DNA of 64,000 nt from Roseovarius aestuarii (GTDB lineage: Bacteria > Pseudomonadota > Alphaproteobacteria > Rhodobacterales > Rhodobacteraceae): contig JAPWHL010000011.1 in NCBI GenBank assembly GCA_027214255.1, positions 1 to 64,000 of the forward strand, written 5' to 3'. Under the pieces are notes generated by a model. The model ran no database searches, was not told where the DNA came from, and saw nothing but the letters and a program-made list of their open reading frames with translations. Positions 55,443-64,000 of the stretch are shown one piece after another; positions within the stretch are counted from its first letter, which is position 1, and every line of letters starts with the position of its first letter. A program made the translations under genes and the position numbers.

Positions 55443-57092
55443 TCACATATTGGGATAGTTCGGTCCGTCCCCGCCCTGTGGCGTGGTCCAAGTGATGTTT
55501 TGGGCAGGATCCTTGATATCGCAGGTTTTGCAATGCACGCAGTTCTGGAAATTGATCTGAAAACGTGGCTCTTTGCCGTCTTCATGCACGAACTCATACA
55601 CGCCTGCTGGGCAATAGCGGGCCGAAGGCCCTGCGTATTTGGGTAGGTTCACATCGACGGGGATGCTGGCGTCCTTCAGTTTCAGGTGTGCCGGCTGGCT
55701 CTCCTCGTGGTTGGTCATTGAGAAGCTGACGTTTGTCAGGCGATCGAAGCTAAGCTTGCCGTCGGGCTTGGGATAGTCGATCGGCTTGTGTTTGTCTGCC
55801 GCTTCGGTGGCGTCGGCATCGTTCTTGCCATGTTTGACCGTACCCAGCAGGGAAAAGCCCAGTGTATTGGTCCACATATCAAAACCACCCACCATTAGGG
55901 ACGCCAACAGCCCGTATTTGGACCACAGGGGTTTGACGTTGCGCACTTTTTTCAGATCCTTGCCGATAGCGCCTGTGCGCACCTCGGTTTCGTAATCCGA
56001 CAACTCATCTGCGCTGCGCCCCGCCTGAATGGCCGCATAGGCCGCTTCGGCTGCAGCTTTGCCTGACAGCATTGCATTATGGTTACCTTTGATGCGTGGC
56101 ACGTTGACCATGCCCACTGAACATCCCAACAAGGCAACGCCGGGCGCGACCATTTTCGGCATTGACTGGAATCCGCCTTCGGTGATGGCACGCGCGCCAT
56201 ATGCCACGCGTTTGCCGCCTTTCAGAAGCTCCGCCACCATCGGGTGATGCTTGAACCGCTGGAACTCCATGTAGGGGAACAAATGCGGGTTTTTATAGTT
56301 CAAATGCACCACGAATCCGACATAAACCTGATTGTTATCAAGATGGTATATGAACGATCCACCACCGGCGTTGCTGTTCAACGGCCAGCCCATTGTATGG
56401 GTGACGCTGCCTTCGCGATGCTTGGCGGGATCAATTTCCCAGATTTCCTTCATGCCAAGGCCGAATTTCTGCGGCTCTTTTCCGGCGCTTAGGTCGTATT
56501 TGGCAATCACTTCCTTAGAAAGGCTGCCACGCACGCCTTCGCTGAGAAAGACGTATTTTCCGTGCAATTCCATGCCGGGTTCATAGCTGGGTCCTTCGGA
56601 ACCATCCGCATTGCGGCCAAACTCACCGGCGACCACGCCCTTGACGCTGCCGTCCTCGGCATAAACCAGTTCGGAACATGCCATGCCCGGGAAAATTTCG
56701 ACGCCCAGTTCCTCGGCTTGTTCAGCCATCCAGCGACAGACATTGCCCATCGAGACAATGTAGTTGCCGTGGTTGTTCATCAGCGGAGGCATCGGGAAGT
56801 TAGGGATGCGGATTTTGCCGCCTTCGCCCAGCATGTAAAAATTGTCGTCCTTGACGGGAACCGTCAGCGGCGCGCCCTTGGCCTTCCAGTCGGGGATCAA
56901 CGCATCCAGCCCGCATGGGTCCAGAACCGCGCCGGACAGGATATGCGCGCCGACTTCGCTGCCCTTTTCCAGCACGACAACCTCGCAATCGGGGTTCAGC
57001 TGTTTTAGGCGGATCGCGGCGCTCAATCCGGCAGGACCGGCGCCAACAATGACGACATCATATTCCATGGTTTCGCGGGCAGTCTGGGACAT
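55443..57092 (-). CDS. Electron transfer flavoprotein-ubiquinone oxidoreductase
   Basis: The 549-residue membrane enzyme passes electrons from ETF to ubiquinone. It has an FAD fold (VVIVGAGPAGLSAAIRL about 14-30), GWPLNSNAGGGSFIYH, and a C-terminal ferredoxin-like [4Fe-4S] site whose cysteines are in RYCPAG, NCVHCKTCDIKDP. AAGGA lies 7 bases before ATG 57092; the frame extends 32 codons further without support. It would collect electrons from acyl-CoA and dimethylglycine/sarcosine-type dehydrogenases such as those at 2.3-7.1 kb. Confidence 0.95.
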   Translation of the reverse strand: MSQTARETMEYDVVIVGAGPAGLSAAIRLKQLNPDCEVVVLEKGSEVGAHILSGAVLDPCGLDALIPDWKAKGAPLTVPVKDDNFYMLGEGGKIRIPNFPMPPLMNNHGNYIVSMGNVCRWMAEQAEELGVEIFPGMACSELVYAEDGSVKGVVAGEFGRNADGSEGPSYEPGMELHGKYVFLSEGVRGSLSKEVIAKYDLSAGKEPQKFGLGMKEIWEIDPAKHREGSVTHTMGWPLNSNAGGGSFIYHLDNNQVYVGFVVHLNYKNPHLFPYMEFQRFKHHPMVAELLKGGKRVAYGARAITEGGFQSMPKMVAPGVALLGCSVGMVNVPRIKGNHNAMLSGKAAAEAAYAAIQAGRSADELSDYETEVRTGAIGKDLKKVRNVKPLWSKYGLLASLMVGGFDMWTNTLGFSLLGTVKHGKNDADATEAADKHKPIDYPKPDGKLSFDRLTNVSFSMTNHEESQPAHLKLKDASIPVDVNLPKYAGPSARYCPAGVYEFVHEDGKEPRFQINFQNCVHCKTCDIKDPAQNITWTTPQGGDGPNYPNM

Positions 57093-57480
57093 TGTATCAT
57101 CCTTGTAGCGGGGCCGAGGGGTGGGCGATATGGCTTCAAAAAGAGGCAAATTTCGCTGTGAGTAGCGCGCTAAGGCCCCTTGCGTCAATCAGAACACGAC
57201 GTCGCAACAGGGCGAAAGCGCCACATTGCGGCAGTTTCGCCAATGTGATGCGCATCTTTAAGCGCGTGCATCAAACGGGCCTTGCATTCGCCGTGGTCCT
57301 CGGGGCACTCTGACGCGGCTTTCAGGGGTGGCAGAACACGCACCTGATTGGCTATTCAAAGCGATAGGCATTTTTCTGGGGCACAGATAGAATGCCGATC
57401 GCGCGCAACATCGAAGGGCAGTGAGCGTTTTGCGCTTTCCGGAATTGGAAAGGCGCAACTCGTTGTAGAGGAAAGAGACC
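57093..57480. other. Intergenic region between ETF-QO and greA
   Basis: These 388 bases contain the two divergent promoter regions. GAGGAAAGAGACC precedes greA as its ribosome site. I see no RNA gene, repeat or additional frame with protein-like features. Confidence 0.5.
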
Positions 57481-57951
57481 ATGGAAAAGTTCCCGATGAC
57501 ACGGGCCGGATACGATGCTCTGGATGCCGAGCTGAAAAAGCTGAAGTCGGTCGAACGCCCGGCGATCATCCGTGCAATTGCCGAAGCGCGCGAGCACGGA
57601 GATTTGTCTGAAAACGCCGAGTATCATTCTGCGCGTGAAAAACACAGTTTCATTGAGGGCCGTATCAAGGAATTGGAAGGCACGCTGGGCCTTGCCGAGG
57701 TGATCGATCCCAAGAAACTGTCGGGCGCGATCAAGTTCGGTGCCACTGTGACCTTGGTTGACGAGGACACGGATGAGGAAAAAACCTGGCAGATCGTGGG
57801 AGAACACGAGGCGAATATTGAAAAAGGCCTTCTGAATATCAAATCCCCCATCGCCCGCGCCTTGATCGGCAAGGACGAAGGCGATAGCGTCGAGGTGCGT
57901 ACCCCCGGGGGGGATCGTTCCTACGAAGTGCTGAAAATCGCGTTTGTCTGA
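57481..57951 (+). CDS. greA: Transcription elongation factor GreA
   Basis: The 156-residue protein rescues backtracked RNA polymerase by stimulating transcript cleavage. The N-terminal coiled coil carries the acidic tip ([14 protein letters not shown], about 40-53), and the C-terminal FKBP-like domain has [16 protein letters not shown]. Length and motifs are standard. It stands 14 bases upstream of a membrane-protein gene. Confidence 0.97.
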   Translation: MEKFPMTRAGYDALDAELKKLKSVERPAIIRAIAEAREHGDLSENAEYHSAREKHSFIEGRIKELEGTLGLAEVIDPKKLSGAIKFGATVTLVDEDTDEEKTWQIVGEHEANIEKGLLNIKSPIARALIGKDEGDSVEVRTPGGDRSYEVLKIAFV

Positions 57952-57965
57952 CGGGCGCTGCGCAC

Positions 57966-59000
57966 ATGCCTCCCCCAAAGGATAGCCTCCAAACACCCAT
58001 CGGCCTTTATGATAAATCCGCAGGTTTGCCCCTGTCCGGGGTGGAATGGGCTGCACTGGTGCTGTCCGGACTTTGGGTGGTGGTGTCGGTGGTGTTCTTT
58101 CTGGTGCTGGCCCCCAGCGGTGCCCTTGGCGGCCCCGAAGGCGAGCCGGGAGGCGCGTTGAATTTCCTGCTGACTGTGTTGGTGGTATTCCTGCCTGTTG
58201 CGATGATTTGGGTGGCGGCGACGGCGGCCCGTACTGCGCGTGTGATGCGCGAAGAAAGCGTGCGGTTGCAAGCGGCGATCGATGCCATACGCCAAAGCTA
58301 TGTTGCACAAAGTCAGGCGTCCGGCAAAACAGCCAATGAACCGGCAACGGTTGCACGCAAGCTGGATGAGATTGCCGCCGCGCAGCGCAAGACCGAAACT
58401 GCGCTGGCCACGTTCTCGTCGGGGCGAAATGTTCGCGCTGCTCCTACGGTGATCCCACCTAAATCTCCGGCTCAGGTCGAAGATCAGGTGGTGCTGCCTT
58501 TGGGGACACCGTCCGAGGACATGACGCCGCCTTTGGCTCGCAGTGATTTCATACGCGCGCTGAACTTTCCTGAAACAGCCGAAGATAAGGCCGGGTTTGC
58601 GGCATTGCGTCTGGCGCTGAAACATCGCCCGACGGCGCTGTTGATACAGGCCGCGCAGGATGTGCTGACCTTGCTTAGCCAGGATGGCATCTATATGGAC
58701 GATCTGCGCCCCGACATGGCCCGCCCAGAAATCTGGCGCAGCTTTGCCGGCGGCTCGCGCGGGCGCGCGATTGCGGCTTTGGGCGGGATTCGGGACCGCT
58801 CGTCACTGGCTCTGACGGCGGCACGGATGAAACAGGATCCAATCTTCCGTGACACGGCGCACCACTTCCTGCGCCGGTTCGATCAGATGTTTAGCACCTT
58901 CGCAGAAGACGCCAGCGACAGTGATATTTCCGAAATGTCCGACACGCGCACCGCGCGCGCCTTTATGTTGCTGGGCCGCGTCGCCGGTACGTTCGATTAA
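57966..59000 (+). CDS. Conserved membrane protein of unknown function
   Basis: The 344-residue protein has two N-terminal membrane helices (about 25-47 and 62-83) and a short coiled-coil stretch (about 90-140). A soluble C-terminal domain contains RSFAGGSRGRAIAALGGIRD and FRDTAHHFLRRFDQMF. The build suggests an inner-membrane protein with a cytoplasmic domain. No known function is recognised; similar proteins appear restricted to Rhodobacteraceae as far as I know. It follows greA by 14 bases and may share its transcript. Confidence 0.8.
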   Translation: MPPPKDSLQTPIGLYDKSAGLPLSGVEWAALVLSGLWVVVSVVFFLVLAPSGALGGPEGEPGGALNFLLTVLVVFLPVAMIWVAATAARTARVMREESVRLQAAIDAIRQSYVAQSQASGKTANEPATVARKLDEIAAAQRKTETALATFSSGRNVRAAPTVIPPKSPAQVEDQVVLPLGTPSEDMTPPLARSDFIRALNFPETAEDKAGFAALRLALKHRPTALLIQAAQDVLTLLSQDGIYMDDLRPDMARPEIWRSFAGGSRGRAIAALGGIRDRSSLALTAARMKQDPIFRDTAHHFLRRFDQMFSTFAEDASDSDISEMSDTRTARAFMLLGRVAGTFD

Positions 59001-59137
59001 TGTTTTAGACCTGACGGAGTGCGCGTGCCGCGCACACCGGTTTCTGGTGCAAAAAGCTATGTGAGCCCGAAACGACTCTGTTGTGAATAAGGCCAAGCTG
59101 GCACCATGAGCGAGATTAGTAAAACGCAATGCATGGG

Positions 59138-59160
59138 CTTTTTCTTGGTGCAAATACCCC
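59138..59160 (-). repeat. Short gene-end repeat element, copy 2
   Basis: On the minus strand GGGTATTTGCACCAAGAAAA(AG) matches the element after ribD with one substitution. It lies 12 bases after the moeA-fusion stop, in the same orientation as that gene. Confidence 0.55.
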
Positions 59161-59171
59161 AAAAACCAACG

Positions 59172-61319
59172 TTACAACATAAAGCTGGCGAAGGGGATGT
59201 AGCGCACGGGATCGCCGGGGCGAATGTGGCTTGCGCCATCTGACAATTCCACAAGGCCCTCGGCCCAAGTCAGGCCACTGATGCGCCCTGAACCTTCCGA
59301 CGCGAACACTTCGGCCTGACCATTGCGAATACGGGCGCGTAGATATTCGCGCCGCCCCGGTTTCTTGCGTTTTTCGAAGGCGGCGGGCATGTCAAACCCT
59401 TGTGGGGTATGCCATCCTGCCCCTGCCAGCAATCCAAGGGCTGGGCGAGCAAAGATCAGCGCACAGACCAATGCCGCAACGGGATTGCCGGGCAGGCCAA
59501 AAACCGGTCGGCCATTCCACATCCCCAAGGCCAGTGGCCGCCCCGGTTTAAGGGCGATACGCCACTGTTGCATTGCCCCGGCCTCACGCAGGAGGGCCGA
59601 GACGTGGTCTTCGTCCCCGGCGGATGCCCCGCCGGATGTGAGGATCGCGTCGGCCTGATTGGCGGCCGCATCCAGTGCAGATGCCAAGGCAGTGCGGTTG
59701 TCGGGAACACGTCCCAAATCGACACCCTGCAGGCCTAACTGATCCAAAAGCGCCAGCAACATGGGCCGGTTGGCGTCATATATCTGTCCCGCGGCTGCGT
59801 CGTGCCCCGGCTCGATCAATTCATCGCCGGTGGACAGGACGGCTACGCGTAAACGTTTGTGGGCACTCACCTGTCCAACGCCGACGGAACTGAGCAGGGC
59901 CAAATCAGGTGCGGTCAAAACCCGACCTGCGGGCAAGATGGTGTCACCCGGCATAACGTCTTCACCTGCGCGGCGGGTGTTGGCATGCAGCTTGATCCCG
60001 GCGCGAAAGGCAATGTGACCGTCGCGAACGGCTGTGTCTTCCTCTAACACAACGGTGTCTACGCCAGGGGGTATTGGCGCTCCTGTAAGGATACGCAGGG
60101 CGGTGCCCTTGGGAAGTGCTCCTTCGAACGGGATACCGGCAGCGGCCCTGCCCGGTGTCAGGGGCAAGACGGGATCACCAGATGGCAGATCAGCGTGGCA
60201 GAACCCATAGCCATCTACGGCCGAATTGGCATGAGGTGGGCTGGCGCGTGGTGCGGTGACAGGCACGGCCAATACACGGCCCCGGGCTTGTTGAACGGGA
60301 CAGGGGGCATGGCCCACGACAGGGCGCAAGGCCGCGCGCAACGCCGCCAGCGCCTCATCCACCGGGGTCCAATCGACGCCGGCAGGCAGGGCAAAGCAAT
60401 CGTTGCGCAAGGGCGGCGGGGCAGGAAGCCCCCCGTGCCCTGACACCGAGTGTGCATAAGCCGTCAGGGCAGGGCCATGATCCGCACCAAGAATCCAACC
60501 CTCTTCCATTGCTTCGCCTGGCAGGCCCTGCATCATGTGCATGAGTTCCGTGTCCGTAACGGCTGCCAGCGATTGCGCCAACAGGCGCACCTGAACCGCG
60601 TCCCGGATCGAATCGTGCCCGTCTTCGGCCTTGAGTGCCGCGTTTACTGCAGGTTCGATCAGCCCAGGCCAGACTTCGGCCAGTACGACGGGGGCCTCTT
60701 GCCACGGCTCAAATGGCCAAGCGACGGCGCCAGTATCTCGGCGAAGTCTGGCCAGAATCGGCAGGCCCATCAGCATCTGACCGCCCACAGTGGGGGGGAA
60801 GTTTAACTGGAAACAGCTGGAGGATGCCCCGGCGACATCTTCGCAAACGCGTCTTTCTGGAAACAGATCAAATGCGATGCCCTCTTTGCGATAAGGAATG
60901 CCCGGCCATGCGTTGCGGTTGGTTTTACCCCAGAAAGGGCCGGGCCCATCCCAGAGGGCGTTGATCTGTTCGGCCACGTCAAAGCGGTTGTTCACGCCTT
61001 CGGCATTGTCGGCAATCCGCGCCTCCAGCCAATCCCAAAGGGCACAGGGGGCCGGGTCGCCGGTCACGAGGCGGGCAAATCCCTGCGGGTAAGCAAAGGG
61101 AAAATCAAAGCCGCACAGAACCCGCCGCCCTGCGGTGCGTTCCTGCGTGATGATGCGGGTAATTTCCGCTTCTGCGATTTGGCGCGAGCGGCAATAGAGA
61201 GGCGTGCAAGGGGCATCGCGTGTGACCAGCGCCATCCAGATTGCATCTTTGGCCGGGCGTTCCGGTGTGCGACGCGCGGCGGACCAATCGACTACCAAAA
61301 TGCTGTCAAAGCCTCTCAT
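59172..61319 (-). CDS. moeA: Fusion of an RNase H-like (DUF429-type) domain to molybdopterin molybdotransferase MoeA
   Basis: The 715-residue protein has two parts. Residues 1 to about 305 begin SILVVDWSAARR and contain GFDFPFAYPQGFA, features of DUF429-like RNase H-fold proteins of unknown role. From about 315 a complete MoeA follows: AVDGYGF near 375, ILTGAPIPPG near 420, STGDELI near 500, TSGGASAGDEDH near 565 and GLPGNPVAAL near 618. MoeA inserts molybdate into adenylylated molybdopterin. The fusion precludes simple MoeA length (about 400). Its start overlaps the mobB stop by 4 bases, within an operon of cofactor genes. Confidence 0.9.
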   Translation of the reverse strand: MRGFDSILVVDWSAARRTPERPAKDAIWMALVTRDAPCTPLYCRSRQIAEAEITRIITQERTAGRRVLCGFDFPFAYPQGFARLVTGDPAPCALWDWLEARIADNAEGVNNRFDVAEQINALWDGPGPFWGKTNRNAWPGIPYRKEGIAFDLFPERRVCEDVAGASSSCFQLNFPPTVGGQMLMGLPILARLRRDTGAVAWPFEPWQEAPVVLAEVWPGLIEPAVNAALKAEDGHDSIRDAVQVRLLAQSLAAVTDTELMHMMQGLPGEAMEEGWILGADHGPALTAYAHSVSGHGGLPAPPPLRNDCFALPAGVDWTPVDEALAALRAALRPVVGHAPCPVQQARGRVLAVPVTAPRASPPHANSAVDGYGFCHADLPSGDPVLPLTPGRAAAGIPFEGALPKGTALRILTGAPIPPGVDTVVLEEDTAVRDGHIAFRAGIKLHANTRRAGEDVMPGDTILPAGRVLTAPDLALLSSVGVGQVSAHKRLRVAVLSTGDELIEPGHDAAAGQIYDANRPMLLALLDQLGLQGVDLGRVPDNRTALASALDAAANQADAILTSGGASAGDEDHVSALLREAGAMQQWRIALKPGRPLALGMWNGRPVFGLPGNPVAALVCALIFARPALGLLAGAGWHTPQGFDMPAAFEKRKKPGRREYLRARIRNGQAEVFASEGSGRISGLTWAEGLVELSDGASHIRPGDPVRYIPFASFML

Positions 61320-61822
61320 AATCCAACCTCGGACAGAATGAAGCCGGCGATGGCGGCGGTATCGTTCAGATTGAACACCGCGCCATTAAACGCCGTTTTG
61401 TCCAGATCGGGCGCATCGTCGCAGGCAATCGCGCGGATGGTGGAATCGTCTTTTGCCAGCAAGGGATGATTGTTGATGGCGCGAACGGCCTCGACCTTGG
61501 GGTGGGGGCTTCGTTTGTAGCCTTCGATCAGGATCAGATCAACGGGCGACATTCGTGCCAATAGCTGATCCAAGCTGGGCTCAGGCGCACCGCGCAGTTC
61601 TTGCATCAAGGCGACTCGATGGGCCGAGGCCAGAAGAACCTCTTGCGCGCCGGCTGCGCGGTGACGGAAACTGTCACGCCCCGGTTGATCCACATCGAAA
61701 CTGTGGTGCGCGTGTTTGATCGTGGACACACTCAGGCCACGCGCTGTGATGTCAGTGACCAGACGTTCCATCAACCCGGTTTTGCCTGCATTCTTCCAGC
61801 CCGTAATCCCGAACACTTTCAT
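61316..61822 (-). CDS. mobB: Molybdopterin-guanine dinucleotide biosynthesis adaptor MobB
   Basis: The 168-residue GTP-binding protein begins MKVFGITGWKNAGKT with a P-loop (residues 8-15), and has TIKHAHHSFDVD and DLILIEGYKRSPHPKVE. It assists MobA in making the guanine dinucleotide form of the cofactor. I set the start at 61822, where ATGA overlaps the mobA stop; an in-frame ATG at 61837 lies inside mobA. Confidence 0.93.
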   Translation of the reverse strand: MKVFGITGWKNAGKTGLMERLVTDITARGLSVSTIKHAHHSFDVDQPGRDSFRHRAAGAQEVLLASAHRVALMQELRGAPEPSLDQLLARMSPVDLILIEGYKRSPHPKVEAVRAINNHPLLAKDDSTIRAIACDDAPDLDKTAFNGAVFNLNDTAAIAGFILSEVGL

Positions 61823-62427
61823 TGTGCGGCCTCCCATAGGGATTGTGCATGGGCCAGGTCCTGCGGAGTGTTGACGTTAAAGAACGGCGCGCCGGGGCCG
61901 TCGAACATTGCTTCGCGGCCATTGTGGCGATCTGTCCACATCACGATCTTGCGCAGCCCTCCTTGAAGTGAAGTGCGTAGATCGTGACGCAGGGCCACAG
62001 GCCAGAGTCCGAACGTTGGCTGACGGCCATCAGGGGTGCGGGCCAGAACCAGTGGGGCATCCATACCTTCAGCCTCCAACAGCAGACGCGGCACCAAATC
62101 ACAAGGAAAGAACGGCGTGTCTGCGGCAACGCTCACAACTGTATCCGCGCCCTGATCCGCAGCCCAGTCCAGCCCGGCCAGAACACCCGCCAACGGGCCG
62201 ACAAAGCCGTCGATACTGTCCGCCAGCACAGGCAGACCAAAGCGGGCAAACCGCGCCGGATCGCCATTGGCATTCAATGCCGCCTCAGCGACCTGAGGCT
62301 CCAGCCGCGCCAACACTTGATCAATCAGCGTGGCATCGCCCAGCGGCAACAGGCCCTTGTCACCGCCGCCCATGCGTGTGGCGCGGCCTCCGGCCAAAAT
62401 GATCCCAAGAGGCTGCTTCATTGCCAT
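61819..62427 (-). CDS. mobA: Molybdenum cofactor guanylyltransferase MobA
   Basis: The 202-residue nucleotidyltransferase joins GMP to molybdopterin. It carries LGIILAGGRATRMGGGDKGLLPLG (written here in two parts: LGIILAGGRATRMGG and DKGLLPLG, residues 6-29), VSVAADTPFFP with the metal-binding Asp, and VNTPQDLA near the end. Either ATG 62427 or ATG 62421 may start it. It heads the mobA-mobB-moeA run and lies 73 bases after fdhD. Confidence 0.93.
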   Translation of the reverse strand: MAMKQPLGIILAGGRATRMGGGDKGLLPLGDATLIDQVLARLEPQVAEAALNANGDPARFARFGLPVLADSIDGFVGPLAGVLAGLDWAADQGADTVVSVAADTPFFPCDLVPRLLLEAEGMDAPLVLARTPDGRQPTFGLWPVALRHDLRTSLQGGLRKIVMWTDRHNGREAMFDGPGAPFFNVNTPQDLAHAQSLWEAAQ

Positions 62428-62500
62428 ATCCCGCCAACGTGGGCCATCCAGCGATTTTGGAGCCCGGTAAGGGCGTAATAGGCGGTTTTAGAAGGTAGCA

Positions 62501-63388
62501 TTATTGCCCCCCTTTACGTTTGTTCTGTCGGTCCTCGTCGGCCACCAAAGCGGGGTCCGCATCGCGTATCAGGCGGTCTTCGCCACTTAAACAGACAAAC
62601 CGCCGCCCGCGCATCCGCCCGATCAGGGTCAACCCTACCTGACGCGCAATTTCGACACCCCATGCGGTGAAACCGGACCGCGACGCCAGCACAGGAATGC
62701 CCATCAACGCGGTCTTTATCACCATCTCCGAGGTCAGCCGCCCGGTGGTGTACAATAGCTTGCCTTCCGGACCGACGTCTTCGGACAGCATCCAACCGGC
62801 GATTTTGTCTACCGCATTATGGCGCCCCACGTCCTCCATATAGACCAAGGGGCGTGCCCCTTCGCAGAGTACCGTCCCATGAATGGCCCCGGCTTCTAGG
62901 TATAGCGATGGCGTGGTGTTGATCCGATGCGCCAGCGTGTAAAGGTCCGACGTTCGCACCGCAGCGTCGGGCAGGCGCACGCCTTCCAAGCCCTCCATCA
63001 TATCACCGAAAACCGTACCCACCGCGCAGCCACTGGTGCGGGTCTTTTTCTTTAACTTGTCCTCATAGGTGGTCTGGCCATCGGTGCGCACAACAACAGT
63101 GTCCAACTCGTCGTCATAGTCCACGCACAGCACGGTCTCACCATCGCGCAGCATGCCTTGATTGCGCAAAAATCCTAGCGCCAGATATTCGGGGTAATCG
63201 CCGATCGTCATCGCAGTCACGATTTCCTGTGCGTTCAGGAAAATTGTCAGCGGGCGCTCCTCGACCACGTTTAGGTGCTGCACCCGCCCTTCATGGTCCA
63301 CACCTTCAACGGCACGTGTCAGTTTTGACGCGCCGGGTGAGGGGGCAATTAGATATGTGTCAGTGCTATCGTGTTCACTCAATTGCAT
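62501..63388 (-). CDS. fdhD: Formate dehydrogenase accessory sulfurtransferase FdhD
   Basis: The 295-residue protein moves sulfur from IscS-type desulfurase to the molybdenum cofactor of formate dehydrogenase. It has VEERPLTIFLN, MTIGDYPEYLALGFL, a Cys in RTSGCAVGT (about 122) and DVGRHNAVDKIAG (about 190). The second Cys of the CxxC loop seen in E. coli FdhD is absent, leaving a single Cys. It is grouped with mobA, mobB and moeA; no formate dehydrogenase subunits are in the window. Confidence 0.93.
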   Translation of the reverse strand: MQLSEHDSTDTYLIAPSPGASKLTRAVEGVDHEGRVQHLNVVEERPLTIFLNAQEIVTAMTIGDYPEYLALGFLRNQGMLRDGETVLCVDYDDELDTVVVRTDGQTTYEDKLKKKTRTSGCAVGTVFGDMMEGLEGVRLPDAAVRTSDLYTLAHRINTTPSLYLEAGAIHGTVLCEGARPLVYMEDVGRHNAVDKIAGWMLSEDVGPEGKLLYTTGRLTSEMVIKTALMGIPVLASRSGFTAWGVEIARQVGLTLIGRMRGRRFVCLSGEDRLIRDADPALVADEDRQNKRKGGQ

Positions 63389-63467
63389 CTCTCCGGTTCC
63401 GGCGATAGATCAGGTGCGCGGCCGGGCCGCATGTATATGCTCGTTTGGTCCGCAAGGCGGAAGGTCC

Positions 63468-64000
63468 ATGACACCAAAAAACACTCTTTCCCCCTACTTA
63501 CAAGGCATGGCCGACGGAGCGCCTTTCGTCTTGGTGGTGGTGCCGTTTGGCTTGCTGTTCGGCGTGGTCTCTTCCGAGCTGGGTCTGCATGTACTTGAGG
63601 CAATCACTCTGTCGCTGATGGTCTTGGCCGGTGCTGCACAATTCACCGGCGTGCAATTGCTGGCCGAGGGCACGCCTGCGTTGATCGCCTTGATTGCGGC
63701 GTTGGCGGTCAATCTGCGTATGGCGATGTACGCTGCGGCGCTTGCACCGCATTGGCAGGGAGCTCCGCTGCGGGAACGCGCATTTGCCGCGTGGTTGGTC
63801 GTGGATCAGGGTTATGCCTGCGCGATGCTGGCTTACGAAAAGAACCCCGATTGGAGTTCGCGTCAGAAGCTGCGCTATTACGTTGGTACCGTTTCACTGA
63901 TCTGCCCGTTCTGGTGTGCCTTTACCGTGATCGGCGCAGTTCTGGGAACGGCCATCCCACCTGAATATGCGCTGGATTTCGCCGTGCCGATCACGTTCCT
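63468..64000 (+). CDS. azlC: AzlC-family branched-chain amino acid exporter subunit, cut by the window end
   Basis: The first 177 codons are present. The product begins MTPKNTLSPYLQGMADGAPF. It has several membrane helices, and the family stretch AGAAQFTGVQLLAEG followed by NLRMAMYAAALAPHW is typical of AzlC/YgaZ, the large subunit of branched-chain amino acid exporters. AAGG stands just before ATG 63468. It diverges from fdhD. The stop lies beyond the window. Confidence 0.88.
   Translation, partial: MTPKNTLSPYLQGMADGAPFVLVVVPFGLLFGVVSSELGLHVLEAITLSLMVLAGAAQFTGVQLLAEGTPALIALIAALAVNLRMAMYAAALAPHWQGAPLRERAFAAWLVVDQGYACAMLAYEKNPDWSSRQKLRYYVGTVSLICPFWCAFTVIGAVLGTAIPPEYALDFAVPITF

Noticed and set aside
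57093-57480. Possible tRNA or small RNA between ETF-QO and greA
   Set aside because: A stretch near 57300-57345 looked tRNA-like in translation, but no cloverleaf, T-loop consensus or CCA end could be assembled.

Overview
The window looks like chromosomal DNA of a marine alphaproteobacterium of the Rhodobacteraceae, most likely the Roseobacter group. The support is the gene content: an FnrL/hemN/ccoNOQP/ccoGHIS block, an MttB-like methyltransferase beside FAD-GcvT fusion dehydrogenases, a Hint-domain protein, PHB genes and an RTX-tailed secreted giant. Codon use is moderately GC-rich throughout. I see no rRNA or tRNA genes, no CRISPR array, no insertion sequence and no prophage.

Layout. 1-9.8 kb: a gene tail and an SDR reductase, then a tightly packed minus-strand operon (MttB-like methyltransferase, two tandem FAD-GcvT dehydrogenases, class III aminotransferase) with a divergent LysR regulator. 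It probably demethylates an N-methylated compatible solute and feeds one-carbon units to tetrahydrofolate. 9.8-16.8 kb: one 6.9-kb gene for a 2292-residue secreted protein. It has an N-terminal staphylococcal-nuclease domain, 16 lamin-tail domains of which 15 form three copies of a five-domain super-repeat, and a C-terminal calcium-binding RTX region. A 25-codon ORF overlaps its start codon. 17-25 kb: nrdR-ribD, a CpdB-like phosphoesterase, nudC, an SRPBCC protein, a small secreted protein built on an 84-bp tandem repeat, pheA and a membrane-anchored cytochrome c. 25-31 kb: a yejABEF peptide transporter.

31-44 kb is a microaerobic respiration island: hemN and fnrL diverge around one FNR box; a universal stress protein and ccoNOQP diverge around two FNR boxes; a LysR gene follows; then ccoGHIS, preceded by a near-perfect FNR box, supplies the assembly factors. 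FnrL probably coordinates haem synthesis, the cbb3 oxidase and copper delivery when oxygen falls.

44-57 kb: a Hint-domain protein interrupted by an in-frame TAG, a D,D-carboxypeptidase, a DNA glycosylase, an EAL phosphodiesterase, phaA-phaB for PHB precursor synthesis, two small conserved proteins, a polyprenyl diphosphate synthase, ispE, a TPR protein and ETF:ubiquinone oxidoreductase. The last could receive electrons from the dehydrogenases at the left end, through ETF. 57-64 kb: greA, a membrane protein, and a molybdenum-cofactor block (a DUF429-like/MoeA fusion, mobB, mobA, fdhD), ending in a truncated azlC.

The most unusual items are the giant nuclease with its higher-order repeat, the amber-interrupted Hint gene, the MttB operon without a visible corrinoid protein, and the tandem-repeat secreted peptide. 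Functions rest on reading motifs by eye; no database search was run.
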